A stretch of DNA of 64,000 bases. It comes from Puniceicoccaceae bacterium (GTDB lineage Bacteria; Verrucomicrobiota; Verrucomicrobiia; Opitutales; Opitutaceae). Positions 1 through 10,921 of the stretch are shown here, in pieces. The stretch is from positions 1 to 64,000 of the forward strand of contig REEB01000129.1 in the NCBI GenBank assembly GCA_007695295.1. Reading direction: 5' to 3'. The notes under the pieces are model-generated. The model was given only the letters and a program-made list of their open reading frames with translations, was not told the DNA's origin and did no database searches. Position 1 is the stretch's first letter, and each line of letters starts with the position of its first letter. A program made the translations under genes and the position numbers.

Positions 1-1
1 G

Positions 2-427
2 CTCGTTGCCCATGACGAAACCACTACGATCCACGGCTTTGAATGCCGCCTTTACACGATGCGGGTGGACCATGTCCATGAACTGCAGCTTTGGCTGACC
101 GATTCTCCGCAGTATCCTCCCTTCTTCCTTCTCACGACCGAAAGTCCACTTCGATTTCACATTTCCGATCCGGTTCGTGATTGGCCTCACACGGTTCGGA
201 GCGAGGGGCTCTTTCCCCTGCTCGTTGAATTGCGAACCTCGGATCCTGAAGGTGTTTTCGGGGCCAGCCGGGAGGATACAGAATTTGCCCGGCACTCCAG
301 AGGCGACTCAGGCGCTCAGCCCGTGATTCGCGCTCGTTGGGAAGTCCATGCCATCGAGCATGCGGCCCCCGATCCCGAACTCTTTGAGATTCCCGGAATT
401 TATCTGCAGATCACCTCACGCTACTGA
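2..427 (+). CDS. Hypothetical protein, C-terminal part (5' end outside window)
   Basis: The frame is open from the left edge to a TAG-free stretch ending in TGA, so the gene begins upstream of the window. About 141 residues are visible. I do not recognise a family. The visible part is rich in short beta-strand-like stretches with hydrophobic and aromatic residues (for example HELQLWLTDSPQYPPFFLL) and ends ITSRY, with no membrane segment. Base composition is clearly less GC-rich than the leftward sugar genes that follow, which may indicate a different origin. It converges on the isomerase-like gene, with 80 bases between the two stops. The internal ATG at 59 is a possible start, but the reading frame continues upstream of it. 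Confidence 0.55.
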   Translation, partial: LVAHDETTTIHGFECRLYTMRVDHVHELQLWLTDSPQYPPFFLLTTESPLRFHISDPVRDWPHTVRSEGLFPLLVELRTSDPEGVFGASREDTEFARHSRGDSGAQPVIRARWEVHAIEHAAPDPELFEIPGIYLQITSRY

Positions 428-507
428 GCAGCTTGCCTGCAGTGGAGGAATGGTCATTCGCCCTCTTTTGTGGCACAGTGGAAGAGGAGGATTAGATGGG
501 GAGAACA

Positions 508-2133
508 TCAGAACGGTGAGCCGTCCTTTTTCCGGCCGCAGAGGCTGACTTCGAGGCCGAGTTCGCGGGCGAGGGCGGCTTTGGCATAGAGGGCGAGGTC
601 GGCGTCCTTGGCAGAGTTGGCGTAGGCGACCTGGATGTGGTTGGCCTTGTGGCGGGCCATCATCTGATCGCGGGTGACGCCGGAGGTGACGGCGTGCATG
701 ATGGGCCATTGCGGGGTGGTGGCCTCCCACCGGCGCTCAGTCTCCTCGCGGGGTAGCTCGATGACCTCGGCCCGGCCCAGGTCCATCTTGAGCCGGCCAT
801 CTTCGATGAAGACGCGCGACCAGACGATCTCACCCGGTTTGGCGATGCCGCGGAGAGTGCCGCCGCCAAGCCGAAAATACATCGGCGGCTGCCGGAGGGA
901 TTCGCTGCCGCGAAAGCCATCGATGTGATGGGCGGGCGGAGCGGAGCCGGAGATGAGGAAAACCCAGACGTAATCGTCGGTGGATCCGGAGCGGTCGAGG
1001 TCCCCCCAGCGGAGGTCGTGGAGGGTGGTTTCGACGGGCTGGCGGAGGGCGGTGTGTATCCGGTTGGTCATGACCGCGTCGAGCCCGGCGCATTCGTCGA
1101 CCTCATTGAAGTGGGGCAGGGGGCGTCCCTCGTTGATGACCTCGCCGCGGGCGTTTTTGACCGGCGGGCGTTCGCTGTTGTTGAGGAGGCCCTCGACGAG
1201 GTCGGAGGCGGGGGCGAGATCCTTGAGGCCCTGCTGGTACTGGATGCCGATGCTTTCGCAGCCGAACTCGTCGGCGATGCGGAGGGCGGCGATGTACATT
1301 TTGCACTGCTCGAGGACTTGGCGTTCGGTGAGGTCGGTTTCCTCGTTTTTGCCGAGGTGAAATTTGAGGCCGGCCTTGCGCAGCCAGTTGTAGACCGCGC
1401 GGGCCTCCTTGTCGGGCACCTGGGTCATGCCGTAGTAGAGCGCGGACTGGCTGAGACGCTCCTTGTAGACGCCGGTGGGGAAAAGCAGTTCGTCCGGGAT
1501 GATGGCGTTGTACATGCCCATGCAGCCCTCGTCGAAAACGCCCATGATCGACTTGCGGCGGCGGAGGTCATCGGCGATGCGCCGGGCGATGGTTTGCGCC
1601 CGGGCGGGCACCTTGACGCGGGTAAACGATTTGACGTGCGGGGTGGGGTGGCGCAGGCGGCCGGTGCGCAGCCAAGCCTCCAGACCCTTGAGGAAAAAGG
1701 CGTCGGTGAAATCCTCGCTCCAGAGGGTGGAGTAGGCGACGCCGGCTTTGGTGAGGCTGCCGTTGAGGTTGAGCATGCCGACGAGCCCCGGCCAAGTGCC
1801 GGACCAGTTGGCGACGGTGAGGATGGGGCCGCGGTGGGAGATGAGTCCGTGGAGCAGATGATGACTGTATTGCCAGACCGCTTCGGCGACGATGAGGGGA
1901 ACGGTGGGGTCGATTTTGGCGAAGACCTCCATGCCCTCCTTCTGGCTGCCGATGAAGCCGTGGCCTTCGTCCTTTTTGAACGGGTGGGCGCGCACGAGTC
2001 GGTAACTGAAGCGTTTGAGGGCCTTTTTCAGGTTGTCCTCCATCTCGGCCTGGGCGGCCCAGCAGGCCTGGTTGGCGGATTGGCGGAGGTCGCCGTTGGC
2101 GACAAGATAGACGGTGCGGGTTTGTTTCTTCAT
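508..2133 (-). CDS. L-fucose/L-arabinose isomerase-family protein
   Basis: A 541-residue cytoplasmic protein. Its size and the early [18 protein letters not shown] stretch fit the large fucose/arabinose isomerase-type fold, whose members interconvert aldoses and ketoses using a divalent metal. The middle region ([19 protein letters not shown]) contains conserved-looking acidic residues. The true substrate cannot be read from sequence. The start at 2133 was chosen because upstream codons in the same frame are an arginine/proline-rich shadow of the neighbouring phosphatase gene. It is the last of three leftward sugar-related genes, 92 bases after the PHP gene, so co-transcription is likely. The family assignment is moderate and the physiological substrate unknown. 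Confidence 0.72.
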   Translation of the reverse strand: MKKQTRTVYLVANGDLRQSANQACWAAQAEMEDNLKKALKRFSYRLVRAHPFKKDEGHGFIGSQKEGMEVFAKIDPTVPLIVAEAVWQYSHHLLHGLISHRGPILTVANWSGTWPGLVGMLNLNGSLTKAGVAYSTLWSEDFTDAFFLKGLEAWLRTGRLRHPTPHVKSFTRVKVPARAQTIARRIADDLRRRKSIMGVFDEGCMGMYNAIIPDELLFPTGVYKERLSQSALYYGMTQVPDKEARAVYNWLRKAGLKFHLGKNEETDLTERQVLEQCKMYIAALRIADEFGCESIGIQYQQGLKDLAPASDLVEGLLNNSERPPVKNARGEVINEGRPLPHFNEVDECAGLDAVMTNRIHTALRQPVETTLHDLRWGDLDRSGSTDDYVWVFLISGSAPPAHHIDGFRGSESLRQPPMYFRLGGGTLRGIAKPGEIVWSRVFIEDGRLKMDLGRAEVIELPREETERRWEATTPQWPIMHAVTSGVTRDQMMARHKANHIQVAYANSAKDADLALYAKAALARELGLEVSLCGRKKDGSPF

Positions 2134-2225
2134 GGACGGGACTCTTGGGTGTGGGATGACGGAACCACCGCCAAGCTTCCAGCCTCCGGGGCTGAAGGCA
2201 AAACGAAAACCGCCGAGCGGCCGCC

Positions 2226-3065
2226 TCAGGCCACCGGAGCAAGCGAGGCGCGTGCCCGGGAAATCGATACAAAGGACCGCTGGCGGCCAAAGACGCGGGC
2301 CACCTCGCGGAAGCCGCACTCCTCGAGCAGGTCGAGCGCTTCGACAAAGCCATCCCCGACCCGATCCGGGACATGGGCATCCGCGCCGATGACCACGGGG
2401 ATGCCGCGACCGGCCATCTCGCCCAGGATGACGGGGCCGGGGTTGACCTCGGGGAGGGCCTTGTTGAGGCCGGAGGTATTCAGCTCCATGGCCACCCCGG
2501 TGGCCGCGATGCGGTCGAGGGCGCGGCGGATGACGTCGAGGACGCGGCCCACCTCCCAGTGGTCGGGGTTTTCGTTTTTGATCAAGTCCGGATGGGAAAG
2601 GGTGTCGAAGAGGCCGGTCTCCGCGGCGGCCGCGAGGAGGTCGAAATAGGTGGCGACGTAGGCGTCCCAATCGCCCTTCCAATAGGTCTGCCGGTAGGGC
2701 TGCATCTGGGGGTGGACGGAGCCGAGGACGTGGTCGAGCGGGGCGCGGGCGTGCAGTTTTTCGAGGTAGGGCTCGAGGCCGGGCAGAAAGTCGCTTTCCA
2801 GCCCGACGCCGACCTGGAGTTTCCCCGCCCAGGCTTCGCGCGCGCGCGCCACCATGTCGCGATAAACAGGATACTCGTCCAGCGCCATCCGCACTTGGGG
2901 GGAGAGACCGTCGGGCAGCGGGCTGTGGCAGGTGAAGATGACGCCCCGCAGGCCCCGCTCCCAGGCGGTCCGGGCATACTCCTCCGGTTCCCCGAAAGCG
3001 TGTTTGCAGAGGGGAGTGTGGCAGTGGGATTCGTAGAGGAGGCGGTGGTCGGGATCGTGGGACAT
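2226..3065 (-). CDS. PHP-domain phosphatase, histidinol-phosphatase (HisK) type
   Basis: A 279-residue PHP-domain metallophosphoesterase. The metal-binding motifs are visible: [12 protein letters not shown] near the N-terminus, [10 protein letters not shown] and GSVHPQ in the middle, [10 protein letters not shown], and [12 protein letters not shown] near the C-terminus. This order is typical of HisK-type histidinol-phosphatases, which dephosphorylate L-histidinol phosphate; related PHP proteins act on other small phosphates. No other his gene is nearby, and the gene sits between a hexose-phosphate mutarotase and an isomerase-like gene, so a sugar-phosphate substrate is also possible. The start at 3065 gives a natural N-terminus 43 bases after the mutarotase stop. 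Longer in-frame extensions overlap the mutarotase gene and are not credible. Confidence 0.85.
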   Translation of the reverse strand: MSHDPDHRLLYESHCHTPLCKHAFGEPEEYARTAWERGLRGVIFTCHSPLPDGLSPQVRMALDEYPVYRDMVARAREAWAGKLQVGVGLESDFLPGLEPYLEKLHARAPLDHVLGSVHPQMQPYRQTYWKGDWDAYVATYFDLLAAAAETGLFDTLSHPDLIKNENPDHWEVGRVLDVIRRALDRIAATGVAMELNTSGLNKALPEVNPGPVILGEMAGRGIPVVIGADAHVPDRVGDGFVEALDLLEECGFREVARVFGRQRSFVSISRARASLAPVA

Positions 3066-3108
3066 GAAAAGGTGGCGGCAGGCAAGGCAACCCGCGCGGC
3101 GGGCCGGG

Positions 3109-4014
3109 TCAAGGCGAGGGCCGAAGTTCGCAGCGGAGGACTTGGCGGAAGGATTCTCCCGGCCCGAGGCGGAGCGCGGCCGGCCCGAGGTTGCCGGTTT
3201 CGAGGCAGAGCATCTGTTTCCATTCGTCGTCGCCGAAGTCCGGCATGCGGCTGGCTTTGGCGATCCAAGGATTCCAGACCACCGCGGAGCAGCTGCCCTC
3301 GGCGGTGAGGAGGAACTCACGGGCTCCGGCTTCATCGCGGATGGCGAAGGGCCCGGGTGCGTCCGTGTAGACCCGGTCGGTTTCCTCCTCGATCCGGAGC
3401 GGCGCGGCGGGCTCGCGGCGCACCTGCCGGGAGCGGGTTTTGTCGGCGAACTCCCGCTCTTCGAGGCCGAGGATGGAAACGGCGCGGACATCCGCGACCG
3501 CGAAGTAGGTGTGGAAAGCAGTCTCGATTTCAACCGGAAGGTCGGTGGGGTTGCGGCCTTCGAAGGCAATTTCGAGCGAGTCTCCGAGCGTAAAGGTGAC
3601 GGCCAAGTCGCAGGGGAGGTCGGGCTGGCCGGGTAGAGTGGCGGGGGACTCGAAGCGGAGGACGGTGGGCCGGTTCTGCTCGACCGAGCCGGAGACCCAT
3701 TGCCAAGGTCGGATGCGGGCGAGGCCGTGGAGGGGGAGGTCGGGCTGGCCGGTATTTTCGGCGAACCACGGAAAGACCAGCGGGACGCCGCCGCGGATGG
3801 GCTTGCCGGGGGCGAAGGCGGAGTTCCGGCTGAGGAAGAGCCATGGGGGCCCGCCGGGCGTCGCAAACTCAGCCAAGTGGGCGCCCTGGAGGAAAATCCG
3901 GGCGGTGCAGAGGCCGTTGTCGAGATGCAGACCTTCGAGGCCGTCGGGCGAAAAGACGCGCTCGAGCAGACCCGGTCGAAGCAGTGCATCCGGAGAGGGG
4001 GGCGGAGGTGCCAT
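3109..4014 (-). CDS. D-hexose-6-phosphate mutarotase (YeaD-type aldose 1-epimerase)
   Basis: A 301-residue member of the aldose 1-epimerase superfamily, closest in pattern to D-hexose-6-phosphate mutarotases, which interconvert alpha and beta anomers of hexose 6-phosphates. Diagnostic stretches are GAHLAEF, PIRGGVPLVFPWFAE and LPLHGLARIRPWQW near the N-terminus (the His and Arg are typical of the active site), ETAFHTYF in the middle, and VVWNPWIAKASRMPDF followed by CLETGN near the C-terminus. The start at 4014 was preferred to an upstream ATG because it gives the usual family length. It is the first gene of a leftward group and is divergent from the DUF6973 gene at 4143, so a divergent promoter pair should lie between 4015 and 4142. 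Confidence 0.9.
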   Translation of the reverse strand: MAPPPPSPDALLRPGLLERVFSPDGLEGLHLDNGLCTARIFLQGAHLAEFATPGGPPWLFLSRNSAFAPGKPIRGGVPLVFPWFAENTGQPDLPLHGLARIRPWQWVSGSVEQNRPTVLRFESPATLPGQPDLPCDLAVTFTLGDSLEIAFEGRNPTDLPVEIETAFHTYFAVADVRAVSILGLEEREFADKTRSRQVRREPAAPLRIEEETDRVYTDAPGPFAIRDEAGAREFLLTAEGSCSAVVWNPWIAKASRMPDFGDDEWKQMLCLETGNLGPAALRLGPGESFRQVLRCELRPSP

Positions 4015-4142
4015 GGCGAGGGTGTTAGGTCGGCGAGGAAAGTACGGCCAGAACATTCCGGACGCGGAGCATGATTTTACGAAAGTGTTGCCGTGGCCTT
4101 CATCCGCCTGCACCTGTAGCGGGTTTTGAGGCAACCTTGCCC

Positions 4143-5204
4143 ATGGTGCGAACAGCTTTAAAAGCCCTCCTCAGCCTGATGCTGGCGGTGCTCCTTCTCG
4201 GGGGCGCTCTTTGGTGGTGGGCGGATCGCAGCATCGATCGCCACGTGCAGGCGGCGGCCCGGCAACTCGTGACGGACCCGGAGGTTTTCGGTCTGGAGCT
4301 CCAGCGACTGAATGTGGGACGCGCCGGCCTTTCCCCACTGGGTCGGCTGACCATCAGGGACATCTCCGCCCGGGCGGCCATCCTGGAGGGTCCCTTGGGC
4401 GGGAAGTCGGTTGTGCTGGAAGTGGAGCTGGCCGAAGCGGAGATTGCGCTGACGGGCTGGCTGCGCCGCCGGCCGGTGCTGCAGGGCGGACCTGGCGCAG
4501 CTTGGCTGATCGACATGGAGTTACCGGACCGGCGGATGGAGGCAGTGAACGGCCCGCAGGTAATCGAACTGCAGGAGCGCATCGAGGTGGATCGCTTCAG
4601 CATCGCCCTTCCCCGGGAGGATGTCCCTCCGCGCGTCCTCTTGGCGCAGCTGGGCCGTCAACTCGGCGCATTCATCACCGAGGGCCGGACCCCGCTGGAG
4701 ATCCGGTTGGCGGGTCGCGGTTATTTCTACTTTGCCGGGCGTCTCCACCTGGTCGGCATTGCCACTGAGCAAACACCGGATGGAACCGCCCTCCGGCTGG
4801 ACTCTGCCGATGTGGCGGAGCTGGCCGGTCATTACGAGCGGCCGCTGACCGCGGCGGAGATCGAGCTGCTCGCCCGCAATCCCCTCAAAGCCCCGCTTCT
4901 GCTGAGGATCAAAGCGGAAGCAGAGGCTTTTGGCATCCATTCCCACCGGGCCGACCCGCGCATCCGGGCCGATGTTTACCGGCATGTTTATTGGAGTTAC
5001 CTCCTGACCGACGCCTTCGGCCCCGAGTTCGCGGAGAAAGTGACCGATGCCCACGAATTCGGGCTCACCGGCAACACGCCCGAGAAGAGCCGGATGGATC
5101 TGCACAACAACGCCGTCGGCAGGGACTACGCCCTCCGCGGTGTGCCCCGTGATGAAGTGGTTCAGCGGATACGAACCGACCCTTGGGTTCGGCGTGAGCC
5201 GTGA
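4143..5204 (+). CDS. Membrane-anchored DUF6973-containing protein
   Basis: A 353-residue protein with one N-terminal membrane segment (roughly residues 6-27, LKALLSLMLAVLLLGGALWWW) followed by an extracytoplasmic region. Residues ~290-340 contain ADVYRHVYWSYLLTDAFG, KVTDAHEF and RMDLHNNAVGRDYA; the AHE...DLHNN..G pattern is that of DUF6973, a small domain of unknown function found in exported bacterial proteins. The part between anchor and domain (~30-270) is unrecognised and beta-rich. The start at 4143 puts the hydrophobic segment at the N-terminus. It ends 8 bases before the kinase-like gene, so the two are probably co-transcribed. The function is unknown. Confidence 0.7.
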   Translation: MVRTALKALLSLMLAVLLLGGALWWWADRSIDRHVQAAARQLVTDPEVFGLELQRLNVGRAGLSPLGRLTIRDISARAAILEGPLGGKSVVLEVELAEAEIALTGWLRRRPVLQGGPGAAWLIDMELPDRRMEAVNGPQVIELQERIEVDRFSIALPREDVPPRVLLAQLGRQLGAFITEGRTPLEIRLAGRGYFYFAGRLHLVGIATEQTPDGTALRLDSADVAELAGHYERPLTAAEIELLARNPLKAPLLLRIKAEAEAFGIHSHRADPRIRADVYRHVYWSYLLTDAFGPEFAEKVTDAHEFGLTGNTPEKSRMDLHNNAVGRDYALRGVPRDEVVQRIRTDPWVRREP

Positions 5205-5212
5205 GTTGAGCC

Positions 5213-6037
5213 ATGGCGCACCATCCTGAAGCGGCCGATTGGGAGGCGGTCTTGGCGGCGGCGACCCCGATCCACGACGGCGTTCACCGCGGCGTGTGGC
5301 GCGGAGAAAGAGTCTGGATCAAGCGCCCCCGGTCGGCCAAGTCGAACCGCTGGCTTTTCCTCCAGGCTTCGGCGGCGCGCCTGCTCCCGCTGGGCTTGCT
5401 GCGTCCCTCGGTCAATCCCGGGGGTGGAGCGGGGCTCGTATTGGAGGCGAACCGGCTGCACTCCTTTGCCCGCCAAGGCATTGCCGTGCCCGAAGTCCTC
5501 CACGCGACTCCGGCAATGCTGGTTACACGGGATGCCGGCGACAACCTGCGGCGGATACTGGAGGCAAGCCCCGATTCGGTGGTTCGATTGGGTCTGCTGT
5601 CGAAGGCGGTGCGGTTGCTGGGGCGGGTCCATGCAGCCGGGCTAAGCCATGGGAGACCGTTTGCGAAGGACTTCGCCTTCCGTGAGGGCGAGCCGGTTTT
5701 GCTGGACCTGGAGGAAGATCCCGCCGCCGCCATGCCGCTGGCGACGGCCCAGGCGCGGGATCTATTCCTGTTGCTGAGCTCGGCGGCGCGATTTCTGCCA
5801 GCGGAGGTGGACTTGGCCGCCCTCCTCCAGGCCTATCCCGAGTCGGGTCCGCCGCAGGTTTGCCGGGATACCGTCCGGCTCGCCCGCCGGATCGGACCGC
5901 TGGCGGTTTTTCTGGAGCGGTTGCCCGGACGATGGCTCGGCCGGGATGTCCGCGTGAGCCTGCGGGCACTGCGGGCGCTGCGGCGGTTGGAGAGGGTGGT
6001 GGAAGCGGTGGAGGCCCGGCGGATTCCACCGGCCTGA
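5213..6037 (+). CDS. Small kinase-like protein (Kdo/InaA-type kinase fold)
   Basis: A 274-residue cytoplasmic protein with a reduced protein-kinase-like layout: an N-terminal VWIKRPRSAKSN with a candidate ATP-binding lysine, then ANRLHSFARQGIAVPEVL, the middle AVRLLGRVHAAGLSHGRPFAKDF (a catalytic-loop-like stretch) and EPVLLDLEED in the position of the metal-binding DFG. This resembles lipopolysaccharide-core kinases of the Kdo/WaaP/InaA group, which phosphorylate sugars of the outer membrane, but the canonical HxD is replaced by HGRP, so activity is uncertain. It starts 8 bases after the DUF6973 gene, and fabD follows 54 bases downstream. Confidence 0.62.
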   Translation: MAHHPEAADWEAVLAAATPIHDGVHRGVWRGERVWIKRPRSAKSNRWLFLQASAARLLPLGLLRPSVNPGGGAGLVLEANRLHSFARQGIAVPEVLHATPAMLVTRDAGDNLRRILEASPDSVVRLGLLSKAVRLLGRVHAAGLSHGRPFAKDFAFREGEPVLLDLEEDPAAAMPLATAQARDLFLLLSSAARFLPAEVDLAALLQAYPESGPPQVCRDTVRLARRIGPLAVFLERLPGRWLGRDVRVSLRALRALRRLERVVEAVEARRIPPA

Positions 6038-6091
6038 GAAGTCCTTTTACGGCTGGACGGCGGGGGAGGGCGTGTGCAAGGTTCATCCTTT

Positions 6092-6996
6092 ATGTCGATT
6101 GCCTTGATGTTTTCCGGGCAGGGTGCCCAGACCGTGGGGATGGGGCGCTCGCTCTACGAGAATTCCCCGTTGGTGCGCGGTTTTTACCAGCAGGCCGGGG
6201 AAATCCTCGGCTGGGATCTGGCCAAAGCCAGTTTCGAAGGTCCGGAGGAGTTTCTCACCCTCACCAAAGTGTGCCAGCCCGCGCTCTATGTACACGGCTA
6301 TGGCATGTTCAGCCTGCTGCGGGAGGACAACCGGCTCGTACAGGTCAAGGCCATGCTCGGATTGAGCCTGGGGGAAATCACCGCCCTCGCGGCCGCCGGG
6401 GCGCTGGACTTCGTCAATGGCCTGCGGGTGGTGGCGGAGCGGGGGCGCCTCATGCAGGAGGCCTGCGACCAGACCCGCGGCACCATGGCCAGCATCATCG
6501 GCGAGTCCCGTGAGACGGTTTCCGAACTGTGCCGTGAGTTCGACATCGAGCTGGCCAACCTCAACTGCCCGGGCCAGATCGTCGTTTCGGGCGCGACCGA
6601 AAAGGTGAATGCCGCGGTCGAAGCGGCCAAGGCGAAGGGCATGCGCCGGGTCATTCCCCTCAAAGTCGCCGGGGCCTATCACAGCCGGCTGATGGAGCCG
6701 GCGCGGGCCGCCTTTGCGGAGTTTCTCGAATCGATTCCCTTCAAGGCGCCGACCGTGCCGGTACTCACCAACACCACCGGCCGCACCTTCGCCGATCCCA
6801 CCGCCATTCGCGAAGCTTTGGTCCGGCAGGTCGTTTCGCCGGTTTTGTGGGAAGACTGCATGCAGACGGCGGTGCGGGAGTGTGGCGTGACTCATTTCTG
6901 GGAGATCGGCCCGGGTGGCGTCCTCGCCGGGCTGGCCCGGCGGATCAACAAGGAGTGGCCCTGCCGCTCCTTCGCCGAGTATGGCGATCTTGACGG

Positions 6997-7000
<4 letters not shown>
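6092..7000 (+). CDS. fabD: Malonyl-CoA:ACP transacylase
   Basis: A 302-residue FabD, which transfers malonyl from CoA to acyl carrier protein for fatty acid synthesis. Visible marks are the N-terminal FSGQGAQTVGMG, the nucleophile motif GLSLGEITALAAAG (active serine at about residue 90), the conserved GQIVVSG, the AYHSRLM histidine near residue 195, and the C-terminal WEIGPGGVLAGL. An in-frame GTG at 6074 has a GGGGAGGG stretch just upstream and could be the start, adding six residues. ATG 6092 gives the usual family N-terminus and was preferred. The stop overlaps the lepA start by four bases (ATGA). Confidence 0.95.
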
Positions 7001-8844
<1,844 letters not shown>

Positions 8845-8852
8845 CCCCATCC

Positions 8853-10175
8853 ATGTTCGGCCTCCTTATTTCCGAGACCCGCCGGGCCCGCAAAAACGCG
8901 GCCAACTGGCTCCACCTCGCCCACAAGGTTTACCACTACCGGCGCGATCTCATGACCGAGAAGGACCGCAACCAGCTCCTTTCCGGGATCGAGGAGTTGC
9001 GTTCCCTCTTGAAGAGCAAGGCAGACGCCACCCGGCTGAAGTTTGCCATCGAGGGACTCCAGAAAACCCTCGGCCGGCATGGCGGCACGTTTTACCCCAA
9101 GTCTTCGCTGGTCGAAAACGTGGAGTTTTTCCTCGTCGCCCTGATCCTCTTCCTCGGCATCCGGACGTACTTCATCCAGCCCTTCAAGATCCCTACCAAC
9201 TCGATGTGGCCGACCTACTACGGGATGACGGCCGAGATCTTCGAAAACCCGGCCGCTGAGCCCTCCGCCCTCAGCCGGCCCTTCCGCTTTCTCCTCCTCG
9301 GCGCCACCCGCCGCACCATCGATGCACCGGTGGACGGCCCCGTCTGGCTCCCGCTGCTGCTCGATCCGGCCGGAACCCCCCAGATTCCGCAGATGCGCGT
9401 GCCCGCCCGCAAGTGGCTGGTCTTTCCCTCCGTGGCGGACCACTACGTCTTCTACGTCGGAGACAATCCTCAACCCGTCAGCGTGACGGTGCCGGCGGAG
9501 TTTGAAATGACCTCGGTCATCGGCCAGGCCTTCTTCGGGGTGGAGCGGCCCCATGAGCTGACCCTGGCCATCCGCGAGCGGCGCAACCAGAACCGCGTCC
9601 GCGAGATGCCGATAGATCCGGAGGTGTTTGGTCGGGTCCGCCCGGGCTGGACGCTGCTGCTCATCGACACCGGCACCGCTGCCACGGCCGGGGAGCGGAT
9701 CCTGAGCTTCGACGTGCTCACCGGCGACCAGCTCTTTGTCGACCGCATGTCCTACCACTTCACACCGCCGAAAGTGGGGCATGGGTTTGTCTTCCGCACC
9801 CGCAACATCCCGGGTCTGGCGGTGGCCAACGTGCCTGACGACAAGTACTACATCAAGCGCCTCGTCGGCGGGCCGGGCGACGAACTGGAGATCCGCGAAC
9901 CCGTGCTCTACCGCAACGGGGCGCCGATCGAAGGTTCGCCGATTTTCGAAAAGATGGCCACCCGCGAAGGGCGGTTCACTGGCTATGTCGCCACCGATTC
10001 CCTCGCCCCCGGGCGCACCGTCACGCTCCCGGAAGGCAGCTTTTACGTCCTCGGTGACAACTCCCCCAACAGCCTCGACAGCCGCCGCTGGGGCCTGGTG
10101 CCCGAGCAGGACGTGGTGGGCCGGCCGTTGTGGATCTATTATCCCTTTTCGAAGCGCTGGGGCCCGGCCCGCTAA
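8853..10175 (+). CDS. lepB: Signal peptidase I
   Basis: A 440-residue membrane serine protease that removes signal peptides from exported proteins. One membrane segment lies at residues ~90-110 (VEFFLVALILFLGIRTYFI). It is followed by the catalytic serine in FKIPTNSMWPTYYG, the catalytic lysine in DDKYYIKRLVGGPGDELE, and the box E motif LGDNSPNSLDSRRWG near the C-terminus. The protein is longer than E. coli LepB (324 residues). It has a cytoplasmic N-terminal extension rich in charged residues, and about 220 residues lie between the serine and lysine motifs. The gene begins 8 bases after lepA. Confidence 0.95.
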   Translation: MFGLLISETRRARKNAANWLHLAHKVYHYRRDLMTEKDRNQLLSGIEELRSLLKSKADATRLKFAIEGLQKTLGRHGGTFYPKSSLVENVEFFLVALILFLGIRTYFIQPFKIPTNSMWPTYYGMTAEIFENPAAEPSALSRPFRFLLLGATRRTIDAPVDGPVWLPLLLDPAGTPQIPQMRVPARKWLVFPSVADHYVFYVGDNPQPVSVTVPAEFEMTSVIGQAFFGVERPHELTLAIRERRNQNRVREMPIDPEVFGRVRPGWTLLLIDTGTAATAGERILSFDVLTGDQLFVDRMSYHFTPPKVGHGFVFRTRNIPGLAVANVPDDKYYIKRLVGGPGDELEIREPVLYRNGAPIEGSPIFEKMATREGRFTGYVATDSLAPGRTVTLPEGSFYVLGDNSPNSLDSRRWGLVPEQDVVGRPLWIYYPFSKRWGPAR

Positions 10176-10274
10176 GCCGCCGCTTCCGCGCCGGCAAGCC
10201 GAAGCGAAGCGTGGAAACTACGCCGCTTGAGGCTTGACCCGGACCGGGGCGAGTCGAATTCTCGGCCCTTTCCC

Positions 10275-10349
10275 GCACCCATAGTTCAATGGATAGAACA
10301 ACGGCCTCCGGAGCCGTCGATCTGGGTTCGACTCCCGGTGGGTGCACCA
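10275..10349 (+). tRNA. tRNA-Arg (anticodon CCG)
   Basis: A complete cloverleaf can be drawn. The acceptor stem is GCACCCA/TGGGTGC, the D arm GTTC/GAAC, the anticodon stem ACGGC/GCCGT with loop CTCCGGA (anticodon CCG, reading CGG), and the T arm CTGGG/CCCGG with loop TTCGACT. Discriminator A and an encoded CCA follow. It lies 99 bases after lepB and 11 bases before vsr. tRNA genes are frequent insertion points for mobile DNA, and the genes immediately downstream are defence-related remnants. Confidence 0.95.
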
Positions 10350-10360
10350 CTTTCCGAGCG

Positions 10361-10900
10361 ATGAGCGATGTGTTCGACCGAGCGACGCGGAGCCGGGTGA
10401 TGGCCTGCATCCGGTCGAAAAACACCAAGCCCGAGCGCCTCATCCGTTCCCTGCTGCACCGCCTCGGCTACCGATTCACGGTCAACGGCCCACGCAACCG
10501 CCGACTCCCGGGAAAGCCCGACATCGTGCTGCCGAAACACCGTGCCATCGTCTTTGTCCACGGATGTTTCTGGCACGGCCACGAGGGCTGCCGGCATTTC
10601 CGCATCCCCGCCACCCGCACGGCCTGGTGGAAAGCGAAGATCGAGGGCAACCGAAAGCGCGACGCCGCCTCCATCGTCGCCCTTGAAGCGGCCGGATGGA
10701 GGGTGATTGTGCTTTGGTCCTGCGAATTCGACACGATCACGAAACGGCAGGCCCTGGTGGAGTCCCTGCCGGAAATGATCGAGGGGGCGGCGGCAACCGA
10801 ACCCGAACGCCTCGCCGCGGAGGACGCCGCAGCCTATGGCGCTTCGCATCAGCCAAGCCCGATTCGCGCTCGACAAAATAGGAAGGGGCGGCATCGATAA
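10361..10900 (+). CDS. vsr: Very short patch repair (Vsr-type) DNA mismatch endonuclease
   Basis: A 179-residue Vsr endonuclease, which nicks beside T:G mismatches arising from deamination of 5-methylcytosine. The family pattern is clear: an N-terminal MSDVFDRATRSRVMACIRSKNTKPE, then GYRFTVN, LPGKPDIVLPKHRAIVFVHGCFWHGHEGC with the catalytic aspartate and the His/Cys zinc-site residues, a tryptophan-rich stretch around TAWWKAKIEGN, and VIVLWSCEF. Vsr is normally encoded beside a cytosine-5 DNA methyltransferase. None is present here; the neighbour is a truncated DUF4928 protein, so it looks like an orphan left from a decayed restriction-modification locus. The C-terminal 40 residues extend past the conserved part. 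Confidence 0.93.
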   Translation: MSDVFDRATRSRVMACIRSKNTKPERLIRSLLHRLGYRFTVNGPRNRRLPGKPDIVLPKHRAIVFVHGCFWHGHEGCRHFRIPATRTAWWKAKIEGNRKRDAASIVALEAAGWRVIVLWSCEFDTITKRQALVESLPEMIEGAAATEPERLAAEDAAAYGASHQPSPIRARQNRKGRHR

Positions 10901-10921
10901 GACAGGTCCGGCCACCACCCG

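Noticed and set aside
925-2649. Plus-strand frame of 574 codons opposite the isomerase and phosphatase genes
   Set aside because: It is the antisense of two genes with recognised domains, and its translation is Val/Gly/Glu-rich shadow sequence.
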